A DNA stretch of 64,000 bases from XYD12-FULL-36-8 sp964391015 (GTDB lineage: Bacteria > Bacteroidota > Ignavibacteria > Ignavibacteriales > Ignavibacteriaceae): assembly GCA_964391015.1 (NCBI GenBank), contig CAYMKU010000003.1, positions 62,001 to 126,000 of the forward strand, given 5' to 3'. Position 1 is the stretch's first letter. Each line of letters begins with the position of its first letter. Under the pieces are notes generated by a model that had not been told where the DNA came from, made no database searches, and was given only the letters and a program-made list of their open reading frames with translations. The translations under genes were made by a program, and so were the position numbers. Positions 15,946 through 25,373 of the stretch are shown piece after piece.

Positions 15946-17775
15946 ATGCTTTTAAGAATTTATTTTATTTCCATCATTATCATTTCGTCACTTGGTGCTC
16001 AATCATTTGAGATTACTAAAATTGAACCTCCAAACTGGTGGAGTGGTATGAAAAATAATAAACTTCAACTTATGGTTTATGGCGAGAATCTTGAAGACAT
16101 AAAAGTTTCAAGTAAGGACAAGAGATTCAAAATTATTAATATCGTTCCCGCTCAAAATTCATCTTATATTTTCGTTGATATTTCCTTAAAAAATACTCCT
16201 GCTGGTAATTATGAGTTGACTTTTTCTAAAGGCAAAGACAATATGAAATTTGATTACCGGATCCTCAAACGAGAACTCACTACCAATAAGCACCAAGGTT
16301 TTTCAAATGAAGATGTTGTTTATTTGATTATGGCAGATCGCTTTTGCGATGGAAACCCAGCTAACAATAAAATTGATGACAGTTTAGATCAATATACCGC
16401 TAATGATCTGGATGGCAGAAAAGGCGGAGACATTGAAGGAATTATTTCTAAATTGGATTACATTAAGGAACTCGGGGTAACATCAATTTGGATTACACCA
16501 ATGCTTGAAAACAACATGTTCATGAGTTATCACGGTTATGCAGCGACAAATCTTTACAGAATTGATCCTCGCTTTGGCAGTAATGCTTTGTACAAATCAC
16601 TTGTTGATGAAACCCATAAACGTGGATTAAAAGTAATAATGGATCATGTGAGCAATCACATTGGGATTAATCATGGGTGGATTAAGAATTTACCATTCCC
16701 AGATTGGATAAATGGAACAATTGAAAACCATCTTCCGGCAAATCATAACAAAATGACTTTCCCTGATCCATACAGTCCAGGTGAATCTGTTGATCTTACT
16801 TGGGAAGGTTGGTTCACAGATTATATGATTGATTTGAATCAGGCAAATCCTTTCCTAAAAAAATATTTGATTCAAAATACAATCTGGTGGATTGAATATT
16901 TAGGTATTGATGGAATCCGCGAGGATACTTATCCTTATTGCAACCAATATGCAATGGCAGATTGAAATAAAACAATCATGAATGAATATTCAAGATTCAA
17001 TATAGTTGGCGAAATTTGGACTGGCGAATCAGCTTATCTTGCTGCATATCAGCAGAAAAATAAATTTGGAGTTCATCTCAATTCAAATCTTCCATGTGTC
17101 ACAGATTTTGCCTTATCGGATGCCTTTCGGGATTTCTTGAGTGGCAAAAAAGGATTAGAGGGAATCTTCAACACCCTTTCCAAAGACTTTCTTTACTACG
17201 ATCCAAACAATCTATTAACCTTTTTTGATAATCATGATATCTCAAGAGGATTATTTGTTGCCAATGAGGACATTGAAAAATTCAAGATTGCACTTACTAT
17301 TCTCCTAACAATTAGGGGCATTCCTAAAATACTTTATGGAACCGAGATTGGAATTGTTGGTAATAATAAGCATGGTAACATTCGTTCACCTTTCCCAGGC
17401 GGCTTTAGTGGCGATGACAGAAATGCTTTCATAAAAGAAGAAAGGGAATATCTTGAAAATAATATTTATGATTACCTCCAAGAATTGCTAAAACTTCGGA
17501 GGAAATTCAAGTCTCTGTCCAAAGGAGAATTAATTCATTTTTATCCGTTTGATAATGTATATACTTACTTCAGGCAGCTTGATAAAGAAAAAATAATGGT
17601 TGTCGTTAATGCGAATGATGAGAAGAAGCAAATTGATTTAACATTTGTAAAGCATGAATTGAGCAAAGCTAAATTATTAATTAACTTAAGGACAAATGAG
17701 AATTTAAATTATTCATCCGATTTCCGACTTCCTATTGATGGAAAGAAAGCAGAACTTTTTCAAATTATAGAATAA
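15946..17775 (+). pseudogene. GH13 alpha-amylase-family enzyme (cyclomaltodextrinase-like), interrupted by an in-frame TGA
   Basis: One continuous reading frame of 609 codons is broken only by TGA at 16963-16965. The product would have a signal peptide (ending SLGAQ), an N-terminal immunoglobulin-like domain (about 20-110, as in cyclomaltodextrinases), the GH13 barrel and a C-terminal beta domain. The four GH13 regions are visible: MDHVSNH, GIREDTYPY (nucleophile Asp327), IVGEIW (acid Glu356, after the stop) and FFDNHDISRG. Relatives usually have tryptophan where the TGA falls (ADW-NK), so a single TGG to TGA change explains it. The stop separates the nucleophile from the acid, so neither half can work alone. 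A recent mutation, a sequencing error or read-through are the options. A second start at 16978 could yield the 265-residue remainder. Confidence 0.85.
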
Positions 17776-17793
17776 CCTTTACGAGGAATAATC

Positions 17794-19287
17794 ATGTTAG
17801 AAATACAAAAAAAACTCACTAATACTTTTTATTCAATTCTCGCATTACCGGCAACTGCAATGGGTTTTGCATTGTCGATTCAAATCTCAGCTTTAAGCTG
17901 GATACTCAGCACAAAATATAAACTCGACATTCATGATGTTGGACTTGTTTGGGCTGCAGGGCCTATCGCGGGAATTCTGGGTCAAGTGATAATTGGAATT
18001 ATCAGCGATAAAGTTTGGATGTGGAATGGACGCCGCCGACCTTTTATTCTCATTGGCGGTTTCTTAGCTGCAATGATGTTACTTGCATTGCCGAACATTG
18101 ACGTAATTTCCTCGTCACTGGGAATAGGAGGAATTCTTGGAGTAGCTATTGTTGTCGCACTAACTCTTGATTTAGCAATCAATGTTAGCTTTAATCCAAC
18201 TAGATCGATTATTGCAGATATTACTCCAGAAGGGGTTGAACGAACAAAAGGTTATACCTGGATGCAGACAATCTCCGGTACTTTTGGCGTAATGGCTTAC
18301 GTAATCGGAGCAATTTGGGATAATTATGTTTTGATTTACTTCGGAGTTTTTCTTGTACTTTTCTTGTCTCTTATCCCTACCTTTTTTATTGAAGAACCAA
18401 GATATCTTGCCGGTGTATCTGAAACAGATTCAAAATTGAAAGCTAAATCCTCATTCGGTGAAATTTTGAATTACATCCAACCATTGTGGGGATTTTTGCT
18501 TTATGCAGTTTATGCTATCGCCATGAGGCTGCTGAACATTCACTTTGATAATTACTATGCTGAGATAATCTGCTTTATTATCACTTTGTTTTTCATTTTC
18601 AAAGTTCTGATGCAAAAGAGCGAAGGAAAATCAGTTGAGGAAAAAGGTTTGATAGGATTTAAAAAAGTTCTTGCCGCGCACTCTTTTACATGGGTTGGAA
18701 TACAGACGATGTTTGTTTACATGTTTGCTTATGTTCAATACAAAGTATTTGGATATGGAGAGGGGAGTGTTATTCCTGAAGATATTTCAATTCAAATGGG
18801 AAAAGTTGTAACGATTAGTTTTTTAATTTTCAATGCGATTGCTGCAGTTCTACCGGCATTTGTACTGGAACCAATCGCAAGGAAAATCGGGAAAGTAAAA
18901 ACACATTTCATCTGTATTGCATCCATGGCGATCGGTTATGCGGCAATGTTGATTTTAGGATTTTCACCTGTCATCATATACATAATCATGGCAGTTCTTG
19001 GAATTGGCTGGGCATCAACAATTAGCTTGCCGTTTGCTATCATGTCACAGCAAGTTGATCAAACAAAGATGGGATTGTTTATGGGATTGTTCAATCTTTC
19101 AGTTGTTCTTCCTCAGCTTGTGGCAAGCTTTGGAATTGGATTAGCGATTAGTCAGGCAAGCAACAAAAGTTTGATATTTATTATCAGCACTGTTACGCTT
19201 GCAATCTCAGCATTTTTATGGATGCTTGTAAAGGAAGAAAAAATTCATGGGGCTGAAGTAACACAGCAAGGAAAAGCTGAGCATTAA
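17794..19287 (+). CDS. MFS transporter, SLC45/sugar-proton symporter-like
   Basis: A 497-residue major facilitator with about 12 membrane segments. The loop between helices 2 and 3 reads IGIISDKVWMWNGRRRPFILIGG, the form typical of SLC45/sucrose-type symporters and of bacterial maltose-like relatives. The N-terminal segment GLVWAAGPIAGILGQ also fits. It begins 18 bases after the GH13 gene with GAGGAA as ribosome site, so the pair is probably an oligosaccharide uptake and breakdown unit. It resembles the MFS gene at 19440-20948 on the opposite strand, which suggests an old duplication. Confidence 0.85.
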   Translation: MLEIQKKLTNTFYSILALPATAMGFALSIQISALSWILSTKYKLDIHDVGLVWAAGPIAGILGQVIIGIISDKVWMWNGRRRPFILIGGFLAAMMLLALPNIDVISSSLGIGGILGVAIVVALTLDLAINVSFNPTRSIIADITPEGVERTKGYTWMQTISGTFGVMAYVIGAIWDNYVLIYFGVFLVLFLSLIPTFFIEEPRYLAGVSETDSKLKAKSSFGEILNYIQPLWGFLLYAVYAIAMRLLNIHFDNYYAEIICFIITLFFIFKVLMQKSEGKSVEEKGLIGFKKVLAAHSFTWVGIQTMFVYMFAYVQYKVFGYGEGSVIPEDISIQMGKVVTISFLIFNAIAAVLPAFVLEPIARKIGKVKTHFICIASMAIGYAAMLILGFSPVIIYIIMAVLGIGWASTISLPFAIMSQQVDQTKMGLFMGLFNLSVVLPQLVASFGIGLAISQASNKSLIFIISTVTLAISAFLWMLVKEEKIHGAEVTQQGKAEH

Positions 19288-19300
19288 ACTTTAAAAAGTT

Positions 19301-19432
19301 CTCCTTTAACAAAGGAGGTGTCGTTCCGAAGGAGTGACGGAGGATTCACAAGCGCTACGTTTTGGATCTCTCTGTCACTATCGCGACATCTCTCCTGAAA
19401 CAAATTCGGGACAGGCTCTTTATTAAAGGGAG
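19301..19432. repeat. Fold-back intergenic repeat
   Basis: The ends CTCCTTTAACAAAGGAGGTG (19301-19320) and GACAGGCTCTTTATTAAAG plus GGAG (ending 19432) are inverted copies of each other with a few mismatches. Inside are further hairpins such as CGTTCCGAAGGAGTGACGG and CCTGAA-ACAAA-TTCGGG. It lies between two convergent MFS genes and could terminate transcription from both sides. No coding potential is visible. Confidence 0.6.
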
Positions 19433-19439
19433 ATTAATT

Positions 19440-20948
19440 CTAATCCACATCTTCGACAAAATAAACCATCAATCCGGCAATAATCATTGAAGCACCCCCA
19501 AGAAGCAAAGCATAAATTGCTTCTCCGCCGACTATGTTCTTTACAAAAAAACCGAGTATAGCTGCAGCAGTGATTTGTGGAATTACAATAAAGAAATTAA
19601 AAATTCCCATATATACTCCCATTTTTTCCGGAGGAAGTGAGCCAGCAAGTATTGCATACGGCATTGCGAGAATTGAAGCCCATGCTAATCCAATTCCAAG
19701 TTCAGAAATTAAAAGAAGATTAGGATTCTTAATTATGTAGAAAGAAGCAAAAGCTAATCCGCCGATTATCAAAGAGATCGTGTGAACTGTTTTTCGATTT
19801 GTCTTCTTTGCCATCCACATAATTGCAAATGCCATGATCGCTGCGAAACCATTGTAAACTGCCATCAGAACTCCAACCCAATTAGCGCCTTCATTGTAAA
19901 TGTCTGATGCGGGATCAGTTGCTCCATAAACATGATGGGTAACAGCGGGAGTTGTGTAAATCCACATCGCAAACAATGCAAACCAAGAGAAGAACTGCAC
20001 AACGGCAAGCTGCTTCATTGTTTTTGGTATTTTGTAAAGATCATTTAAGATTGAGACTAATCCGCCTGAAGTTTTATTTTGATTTGCGAGTAAACCAGCT
20101 ATAAGTTGAAGTAACCCAAAAATGATTGAGCCGATAAAGAGAACATAAAGTCCGTAATCATTTTCATGCAGTATAAAATACAATATTGATGAACCAATTA
20201 GCCCAACTAAAATCCAAATCACCCCGTTTCGATTAAACTTTTTTGCTGATACATTTCCAGAGAGTTTTGATGATGATTCAGTTTGAACCGAATTCTTATC
20301 CGACTCTGAGAACTTTTTCAACTCTTCCGGAGAATATTCTTTTGTGGAAAAAACAGTGTAAACAACTGCAAGAAGAAAAACGACCCCACCGATGTAAAAA
20401 GAAAATTTCACAGAGTCGGGAATTTCTCCAGCATTGGCAGTATTTGATATTCCAAACCAGTTTGTCATCATGTAAGGCAAGGCTGATGCGACGATTGCTC
20501 CGATTCCTATAAAAAAGCTTTGCATCGAGAATCCAATTGTGCGTTGCTCCGAAGGAAGCATATCACCAACAAATGCCCGAAATGGCTCCATCGAAATGTT
20601 GATTGATGCATCCATAATCCATAGCATTCCGGCGGCAACCCAAAGTGCTGGAGAATTTGGCATGAAGATAATTGCTGTTGAAGCAAGGATAGCCCCAACT
20701 AAGAAGAATGGTCTTCTTCGACCGAGGCGATTCCAGGTTTTATCGCTCATATGACCGATGATTGGCTGAACGATTAATCCGGTAACCGGAGCGGCTATCC
20801 ACAGAATTGGAATGTCTTCAATTTTTGCTCCGAGTGTTTCAAATATTCGACTTACGTTCGCATTTTGAAGTGCAAATCCGAATTGAATGCCCAGAAATCC
20901 AAAACTCATATTCCATATTTGCCAGAAAGTCAATCGAGGTTTTTGCAT
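19440..20948 (-). CDS. MFS transporter, SLC45/sugar-proton symporter-like
   Basis: A 502-residue major facilitator with about 12 helices split by a central hydrophilic stretch (about 205-235, Lys/Ser-rich). The helix 2-3 loop is IGHMSDKTWNRLGRRRPFFLVGA, as in the neighbouring 17794-19287 transporter, and the first helix holds FGFLGIQFGFALQNANVSRIF. Family knowledge suggests disaccharide or maltooligosaccharide uptake with protons; the GH13 gene nearby supports this. The two transporters are convergent and separated by a fold-back repeat. Confidence 0.85.
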   Translation of the reverse strand: MQKPRLTFWQIWNMSFGFLGIQFGFALQNANVSRIFETLGAKIEDIPILWIAAPVTGLIVQPIIGHMSDKTWNRLGRRRPFFLVGAILASTAIIFMPNSPALWVAAGMLWIMDASINISMEPFRAFVGDMLPSEQRTIGFSMQSFFIGIGAIVASALPYMMTNWFGISNTANAGEIPDSVKFSFYIGGVVFLLAVVYTVFSTKEYSPEELKKFSESDKNSVQTESSSKLSGNVSAKKFNRNGVIWILVGLIGSSILYFILHENDYGLYVLFIGSIIFGLLQLIAGLLANQNKTSGGLVSILNDLYKIPKTMKQLAVVQFFSWFALFAMWIYTTPAVTHHVYGATDPASDIYNEGANWVGVLMAVYNGFAAIMAFAIMWMAKKTNRKTVHTISLIIGGLAFASFYIIKNPNLLLISELGIGLAWASILAMPYAILAGSLPPEKMGVYMGIFNFFIVIPQITAAAILGFFVKNIVGGEAIYALLLGGASMIIAGLMVYFVEDVD

Positions 20949-21064
20949 GAGGAATTTCCTATTTTAAAATAGAGTTGTGAAATTTTTTTGTAAAGATAAA
21001 GCAAATCGCACAAAAAAACTTTTACTATTATTCTAAACATCTTTGGTAAGCAGTTAATACAAAT

Positions 21065-21159
21065 GGACTAAAGTCCAAGGAGTTTCTAAGGTTTAATTAA
21101 CCCCAGTCTTAAGACTGGGGTTACGCAATCAGTAAGAGTTCAGGCTTTAGCTATGAATT
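21065..21159. repeat. Short palindromic intergenic repeat, copy 2
   Basis: GGACTAAAGTCC (21065-21076) is followed by a perfect 24-bp palindrome at 21099-21122 (core CCCCAGTCTTAAGACTGGGG) and then AGGCTTTAGCTATGAATTG. The block order is the same as in the copy at 15202-15290, but the palindrome arms carry matched substitutions (CAGAC/GTCTG against CAGTC/GACTG), so structure is conserved more than sequence. It lies between divergent genes. Confidence 0.75.
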
Positions 21160-21191
21160 GATTTATCATTAACATAAAATATTTTGTAACA

Positions 21192-22256
21192 TTGCACAGC
21201 AAGAAGGAAAATAAAATTCAAGAAGATCAAATTGCTAAACGAAAAAAAGAACATCTGAAGTTATGCTTAACTGATGATGTTCAATTCAAATCCAAAACAA
21301 ACGGGTTTGAAAGATACGATTTTATCCATGATGCAATCACTGAAGTTGAAATGGAGAAGATTAATTTTAAAACTAAGTTTTTCAAAAAGAAGATTAATTA
21401 TCCATTCGTAATTTCATGTATGACTGGTGGTACAATTGAAGCTGAAAATATTAATGCTCAACTTGCGGTTGCTGCTCAAGAAATAAATATTCCAATTGGG
21501 GTTGGCAGTCAAAGGCAAGCTTTAGAAAACTTGAATCATCTTGATTCATACAAAGCAATTCGGAAGAATGCTCCGACTGTTCCAGTTTTGGGAAATATTG
21601 GTGCTGCTCAAATTGTGCAAATAAAAAAACCTGGAATAGTTAAATCATTGGTTGAGCAAATAGAAGCTGATGCAATGGTTGTTCACTTAAATCCTCTTCA
21701 GGAATTATTGCAGAAGGAGGGTGAGCCTTATTTCAAAGGATTGCTTGGGAAAATAGAACACCTTACAGCAGAATTAGATGTTCCTGTTATTGTGAAAGAA
21801 GTTGGCTCAGGAATTTCAGGTCAAGTTGCAAAAAAATTACTTGAAGCTGGAATAAAGGGAATAGATGTTGCAGGGGCAGGCGGAACCAGCTGGGCTGGTG
21901 TTGAAATGTTAAGAAATAATAATCAAAAAGAAATTGATTTATGGGACTGGGGAGTTCCGACTTCAAAGTGTTTGAAAGAAGTTTACGAACTGAAGAAATC
22001 TTACAAATTTATTTTGATAGGTTCCGGAGGAATTAACTCTGCGGTGGAAACAACAAAGGCATTGGCTTTGGGAGCAGATATGGTTGCATCTGCAAGAATA
22101 ATTTTGCAAACTTTAAACAAAAGTGGAGTTGAAGGTGTGAAAAATCTAATCCTAAGCTGGTTTGATTTTGTAAAATCAATTATGTTTCTGACCGGTTCAA
22201 AATCACTTTCGGATCTACAAAACAATAAAATCATTTTGAAGGAAAAACTGTATTGA
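21192..22256 (+). CDS. fni: Type 2 isopentenyl-diphosphate delta-isomerase
   Basis: The FMN-dependent enzyme interconverts isopentenyl and dimethylallyl diphosphate. The 354-residue product shows the family blocks KRKKEHLKLCL (N-terminal basic stretch), FVISCMTGGT, IGVGSQRQAL, MVVHLNPLQELLQKEG, IVKEVGSGIS, GIDVAGAGGTSWAGVE and LIGSGGINSAVETTKALALGAD, which bind FMN and substrate. The start is TTG, needed to keep the conserved N-terminus. The next gene starts at the stop codon (4-base overlap, TTGA), so isomerase and prenyl synthase are translationally coupled. Confidence 0.95.
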   Translation: MHSKKENKIQEDQIAKRKKEHLKLCLTDDVQFKSKTNGFERYDFIHDAITEVEMEKINFKTKFFKKKINYPFVISCMTGGTIEAENINAQLAVAAQEINIPIGVGSQRQALENLNHLDSYKAIRKNAPTVPVLGNIGAAQIVQIKKPGIVKSLVEQIEADAMVVHLNPLQELLQKEGEPYFKGLLGKIEHLTAELDVPVIVKEVGSGISGQVAKKLLEAGIKGIDVAGAGGTSWAGVEMLRNNNQKEIDLWDWGVPTSKCLKEVYELKKSYKFILIGSGGINSAVETTKALALGADMVASARIILQTLNKSGVEGVKNLILSWFDFVKSIMFLTGSKSLSDLQNNKIILKEKLY

Positions 22257-23248
22257 ATTCAGATACAATAAAAAGTTATCGTTCTCTGTACACTAAGCAA
22301 AGAAAAATTGTCGAGCTGAGAATAAAAAAAGTTTTTGCAAATCGTGAACCTCGCTCATTGTACGGACCGTCTGCATATCTTTTAGAAAGCGGTGGAAAGC
22401 GGCTAAGACCTTTACTAGTGCTATTATCTGCAAAAGCTGTTGGTGCAAAATTTTCTCAAGCATACAATGCAGCTGTTGCTGTTGAATTGCTTCACAATTT
22501 TACGCTTGTTCACGATGATATTATGGATAATGCAGATAAAAGACGCGGGAGGTTTACCCTTCATAAAAAATACGATATTAATACTGCCATTCTTGCTGGC
22601 GATGGTTTATTATCAATTGCCTACGAGTATTTGTTGGAGGACTGTAATGGAAATACACGAGAAATTCTTTCTGCTTTCACAAGGGGATTGGTTGAAGTTT
22701 GTGAAGGACAAAGCTTAGATAAAGACTTTGAAACTCGTAACAAGGTAACGATGAAGGAATATTTAGAAATGATTCAGAAGAAAACTGCAGCAATGGCAGA
22801 AATGTGCTGTTCAATTGGTGCTCAAATCGGTAATGGATCAAAATCTGAAATAAATGCTCTTCGATCATATGGGAGAAATATCGGGATAGCATTTCAAATT
22901 CAAGATGATTTATTAGATATTATCGCGGACGAAGCAGAATTTGGAAAAGTTATTGGTGGTGATTTAATTGAAGGTAAAAAAACATTTTTGTTCATCAAAG
23001 CTTTTGAACGTGCAAAAGGTGAGGACAGGCGCGCACTATTTGAAGTAATTCTAAATAAAGGAATTAAAAAACACCAGGTTGAAGAGTACAAGCAATTATA
23101 TCAGCGGCTTGGTGTTCTAGATGAAGCAAAAAATTCTATTTTTCATTACACAAATGTTGCAATTAACTCATTGAAAAAATTATCTAAAACCGAGGACAGA
23201 GAAATTTTTAAATGGATTGCTTATTCTTTGATTGAAAGAATTAAATAA
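22253..23248 (+). CDS. Polyprenyl (geranylgeranyl-type) diphosphate synthase
   Basis: A 331-residue trans-prenyltransferase that condenses isopentenyl diphosphate with an allylic diphosphate. The first aspartate motif is DDIMD at 88-92 (HNFTLVHDDIMDNADKRRGR) and the second is QIQDDLLDIIAD. The first motif has no two-residue insertion, as in type I synthases, and a phenylalanine stands five residues before it; in that family a bulky residue there limits the product to about C20. Long-chain quinone-tail synthases usually carry alanine at this place. A GGPP- or farnesyl-type product is therefore more likely, by inference. It starts with TTG overlapping fni. Confidence 0.9.
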   Translation: MNSDTIKSYRSLYTKQRKIVELRIKKVFANREPRSLYGPSAYLLESGGKRLRPLLVLLSAKAVGAKFSQAYNAAVAVELLHNFTLVHDDIMDNADKRRGRFTLHKKYDINTAILAGDGLLSIAYEYLLEDCNGNTREILSAFTRGLVEVCEGQSLDKDFETRNKVTMKEYLEMIQKKTAAMAEMCCSIGAQIGNGSKSEINALRSYGRNIGIAFQIQDDLLDIIADEAEFGKVIGGDLIEGKKTFLFIKAFERAKGEDRRALFEVILNKGIKKHQVEEYKQLYQRLGVLDEAKNSIFHYTNVAINSLKKLSKTEDREIFKWIAYSLIERIK

Positions 23249-23250
23249 TC

Positions 23251-23517
23251 ATGATCGAAGAAAAAGTTACAATTGTAAATAAAGCAGGAATGCACACGCG
23301 TCCTGCAGCAACAATAGTCAAGCTGGCGTCTAAGTTTAAGTGTGAATTCTTTATTTATAAGGATGGTATGAATATTAACGGAAAAAGTATAATCGGGGTA
23401 ATGACTCTTGCAGCCGAAATGGGTTCCGAAGTTACACTTACTTTTGATGGCGAAGATGAAAATGATGCCGCTGCTGAAATAGTGGATTATTTTAAGAGAG
23501 GATTTGACGAATTATGA
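23251..23517 (+). CDS. ptsH: Phosphocarrier protein HPr
   Basis: An 88-residue HPr of the phosphotransferase system. The active histidine is His15 in NKAGMHTRPAA and the regulatory serine is Ser46 in NINGKSIIGVM, so both EI phosphorylation and HPr-kinase control are possible. It begins two bases after the prenyl synthase gene and overlaps ptsI by four bases (ATGA). No EII permease genes are in the window. Confidence 0.95.
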   Translation: MIEEKVTIVNKAGMHTRPAATIVKLASKFKCEFFIYKDGMNINGKSIIGVMTLAAEMGSEVTLTFDGEDENDAAAEIVDYFKRGFDEL

Positions 23518-25280
23518 AAACCTTTAAACAAATTATAAGAGAAGCAACAAACAAAGTTCCAGGTATTGCTGCAGCGCCGGGCATTGTGATTGCTAAAACA
23601 TATCTTTTTACAAAGGAAGCGATTGAGATAAGCGATGGGGATATATTTGAAGTTGAAGTTGCAAAAGCGAATCTTGACGAAGCACTTAGAAAATCTAAAA
23701 AAGAATTAACGAAGGTGCTTAACATTGCACGCGAAAAGATGAGTGGGACGAGAGCAGCGATATTTGAGGCACAAATGATGATTCTTGATGATCCGGTTTT
23801 AATATCTACAATAAAAAAACGAATTGGGGGGGAAAAGAAACTCCCGGAATTTATTGTGAATGATGAGATATCCAAATATCAACAGATGATGATCCTCTCA
23901 CATGAACCATACATGAAAGAACGTGCTCATGATATTGAAGATATAAAAAATAGAATCATACGAAACCTTCAGAAAAAAAGATGGCAATCTAAAATTCCTA
24001 ATGATGCAATTGTTGTAAGTGATTCTTTAACACCTGCCGATACTATTTTACTTTCACGATGTAATGTAAAAGGATTTATCACTGATCATGGAGGAGTTAC
24101 GTCTCATGCTGCAATTATTTCTAGGTCACTAAACATTCCTGCTGTTGTTGGAACTCATTATGGTACTAAGCAAATTAAGGATGGCGAGACGATTATAATT
24201 GACGGATTTCATGGCTATGTTTTCACTAGTCCAACAGAAGATCAAATTAAGTTTTATACACTTAAACAAGAAAAATTGTTAGAGCTTCAGCGTGGGCTTG
24301 AAGAACTTAAAAACCTTCCTGCAAGAACAAAAGATGGTAAAGAAATCCAACTTAAAGCAAATGTAGATGTTACAGGTGAAATTGATATTGTAGTAACGAG
24401 CGGTGCAAAAGGAATCGGCTTATACCGAACTGAACAGATTTTGGAAGAACTCGGTGAATTTCCGAATGAAGACGAGCAGACAACAATTTATACAAGACTT
24501 GCCTCACGAATTTATCCTGAACATGTCACAATTCGTGCATTCGATATTGGTGGAGATAAATTCAAATTTTTGGATTATGCTGAACCAAATCCCTTCTTGG
24601 GTTTAAGGGGAATAAGAATTTTACTTGAGAATATTTCATTATTTAAAACTCAAATTAAAGCAGTGCTTCGTTCAAGTCAGCATAAAAATATTCAATTTAT
24701 GCTTCCTATGATTACTACCTTAAGAGAAATAAGACAAGCAAAAGAAATAATTGAAGAGTGTAAGCGAGAGCTGAAGAAGGATAAAGTAGTTTTCGATTCA
24801 CGCATGAAAATCGGAATTATGATTGAAGTTCCCTCCGCTGCGGTTTTAGCAAAAGAGTTTTCTCAGGAAATTGACTTTATAAGTATTGGGACTAATGATT
24901 TAATTCAATTTTTAATGGCAGTAGATCGAGGAAATGACTTGGTTTCAAATCTCTTTCAAGAATTTAATCCTGCTGTCTTACGTACAATATCTCATGTTGT
25001 ACGTGAAGGAAAGAAAGCACATAGAGAGGTTAGTATTTGCGGTGAAATGGCGGCAGACACTTTGGCAATGCCGCTTTTGGTTGGATTAGAACTTGATTCA
25101 CTGAGTATGTCACCGGCAACCTTACCATATGCAAAGAGGATTATAAGATCATTATCTTACCAGAAGGCAAAGGAACTTGCGGATGAATGTCTTGAGCTGA
25201 CTTCAGAAAAAGAAGTGACTGACAGGATAGAAAGGTTTTTTAAGGAACATTCAATCATTCGAACTAGGCAGATTATTTAA
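23514..25280 (+). CDS. ptsI: PTS enzyme I (phosphoenolpyruvate-protein phosphotransferase)
   Basis: A 588-residue enzyme I, which passes phosphate from PEP to HPr. The N-terminal HPr-binding domain is followed by the phosphohistidine loop DHGGVTSHAAIISRS (His198) and the PEP-binding TIM barrel with GIGLYRTEQI, GGDKFKFLDYAEPNPFLGLR and SIGTNDLIQFLMAVDR; the C-terminal SICGEMAAD holds the catalytic cysteine. All elements are intact. The gene overlaps ptsH. Without EII in the neighbourhood, a regulatory role through HPr is as likely as sugar transport. Confidence 0.95.
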   Translation: MKTFKQIIREATNKVPGIAAAPGIVIAKTYLFTKEAIEISDGDIFEVEVAKANLDEALRKSKKELTKVLNIAREKMSGTRAAIFEAQMMILDDPVLISTIKKRIGGEKKLPEFIVNDEISKYQQMMILSHEPYMKERAHDIEDIKNRIIRNLQKKRWQSKIPNDAIVVSDSLTPADTILLSRCNVKGFITDHGGVTSHAAIISRSLNIPAVVGTHYGTKQIKDGETIIIDGFHGYVFTSPTEDQIKFYTLKQEKLLELQRGLEELKNLPARTKDGKEIQLKANVDVTGEIDIVVTSGAKGIGLYRTEQILEELGEFPNEDEQTTIYTRLASRIYPEHVTIRAFDIGGDKFKFLDYAEPNPFLGLRGIRILLENISLFKTQIKAVLRSSQHKNIQFMLPMITTLREIRQAKEIIEECKRELKKDKVVFDSRMKIGIMIEVPSAAVLAKEFSQEIDFISIGTNDLIQFLMAVDRGNDLVSNLFQEFNPAVLRTISHVVREGKKAHREVSICGEMAADTLAMPLLVGLELDSLSMSPATLPYAKRIIRSLSYQKAKELADECLELTSEKEVTDRIERFFKEHSIIRTRQII

Positions 25281-25373
25281 TTTAAAATTTGAGGTGATTT
25301 TTTATAGTTGATTTATTTATTACTTCAAATAACATACCATTAAAATTCTGAACCACTATCATTTAGGCTTATT

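Noticed and set aside
16963..16965. TGA as selenocysteine or as a reassigned tryptophan codon
   Set aside because: TGA ends many intact genes in the window, relatives have tryptophan rather than cysteine here, and no selenocysteine insertion hairpin is evident after it.
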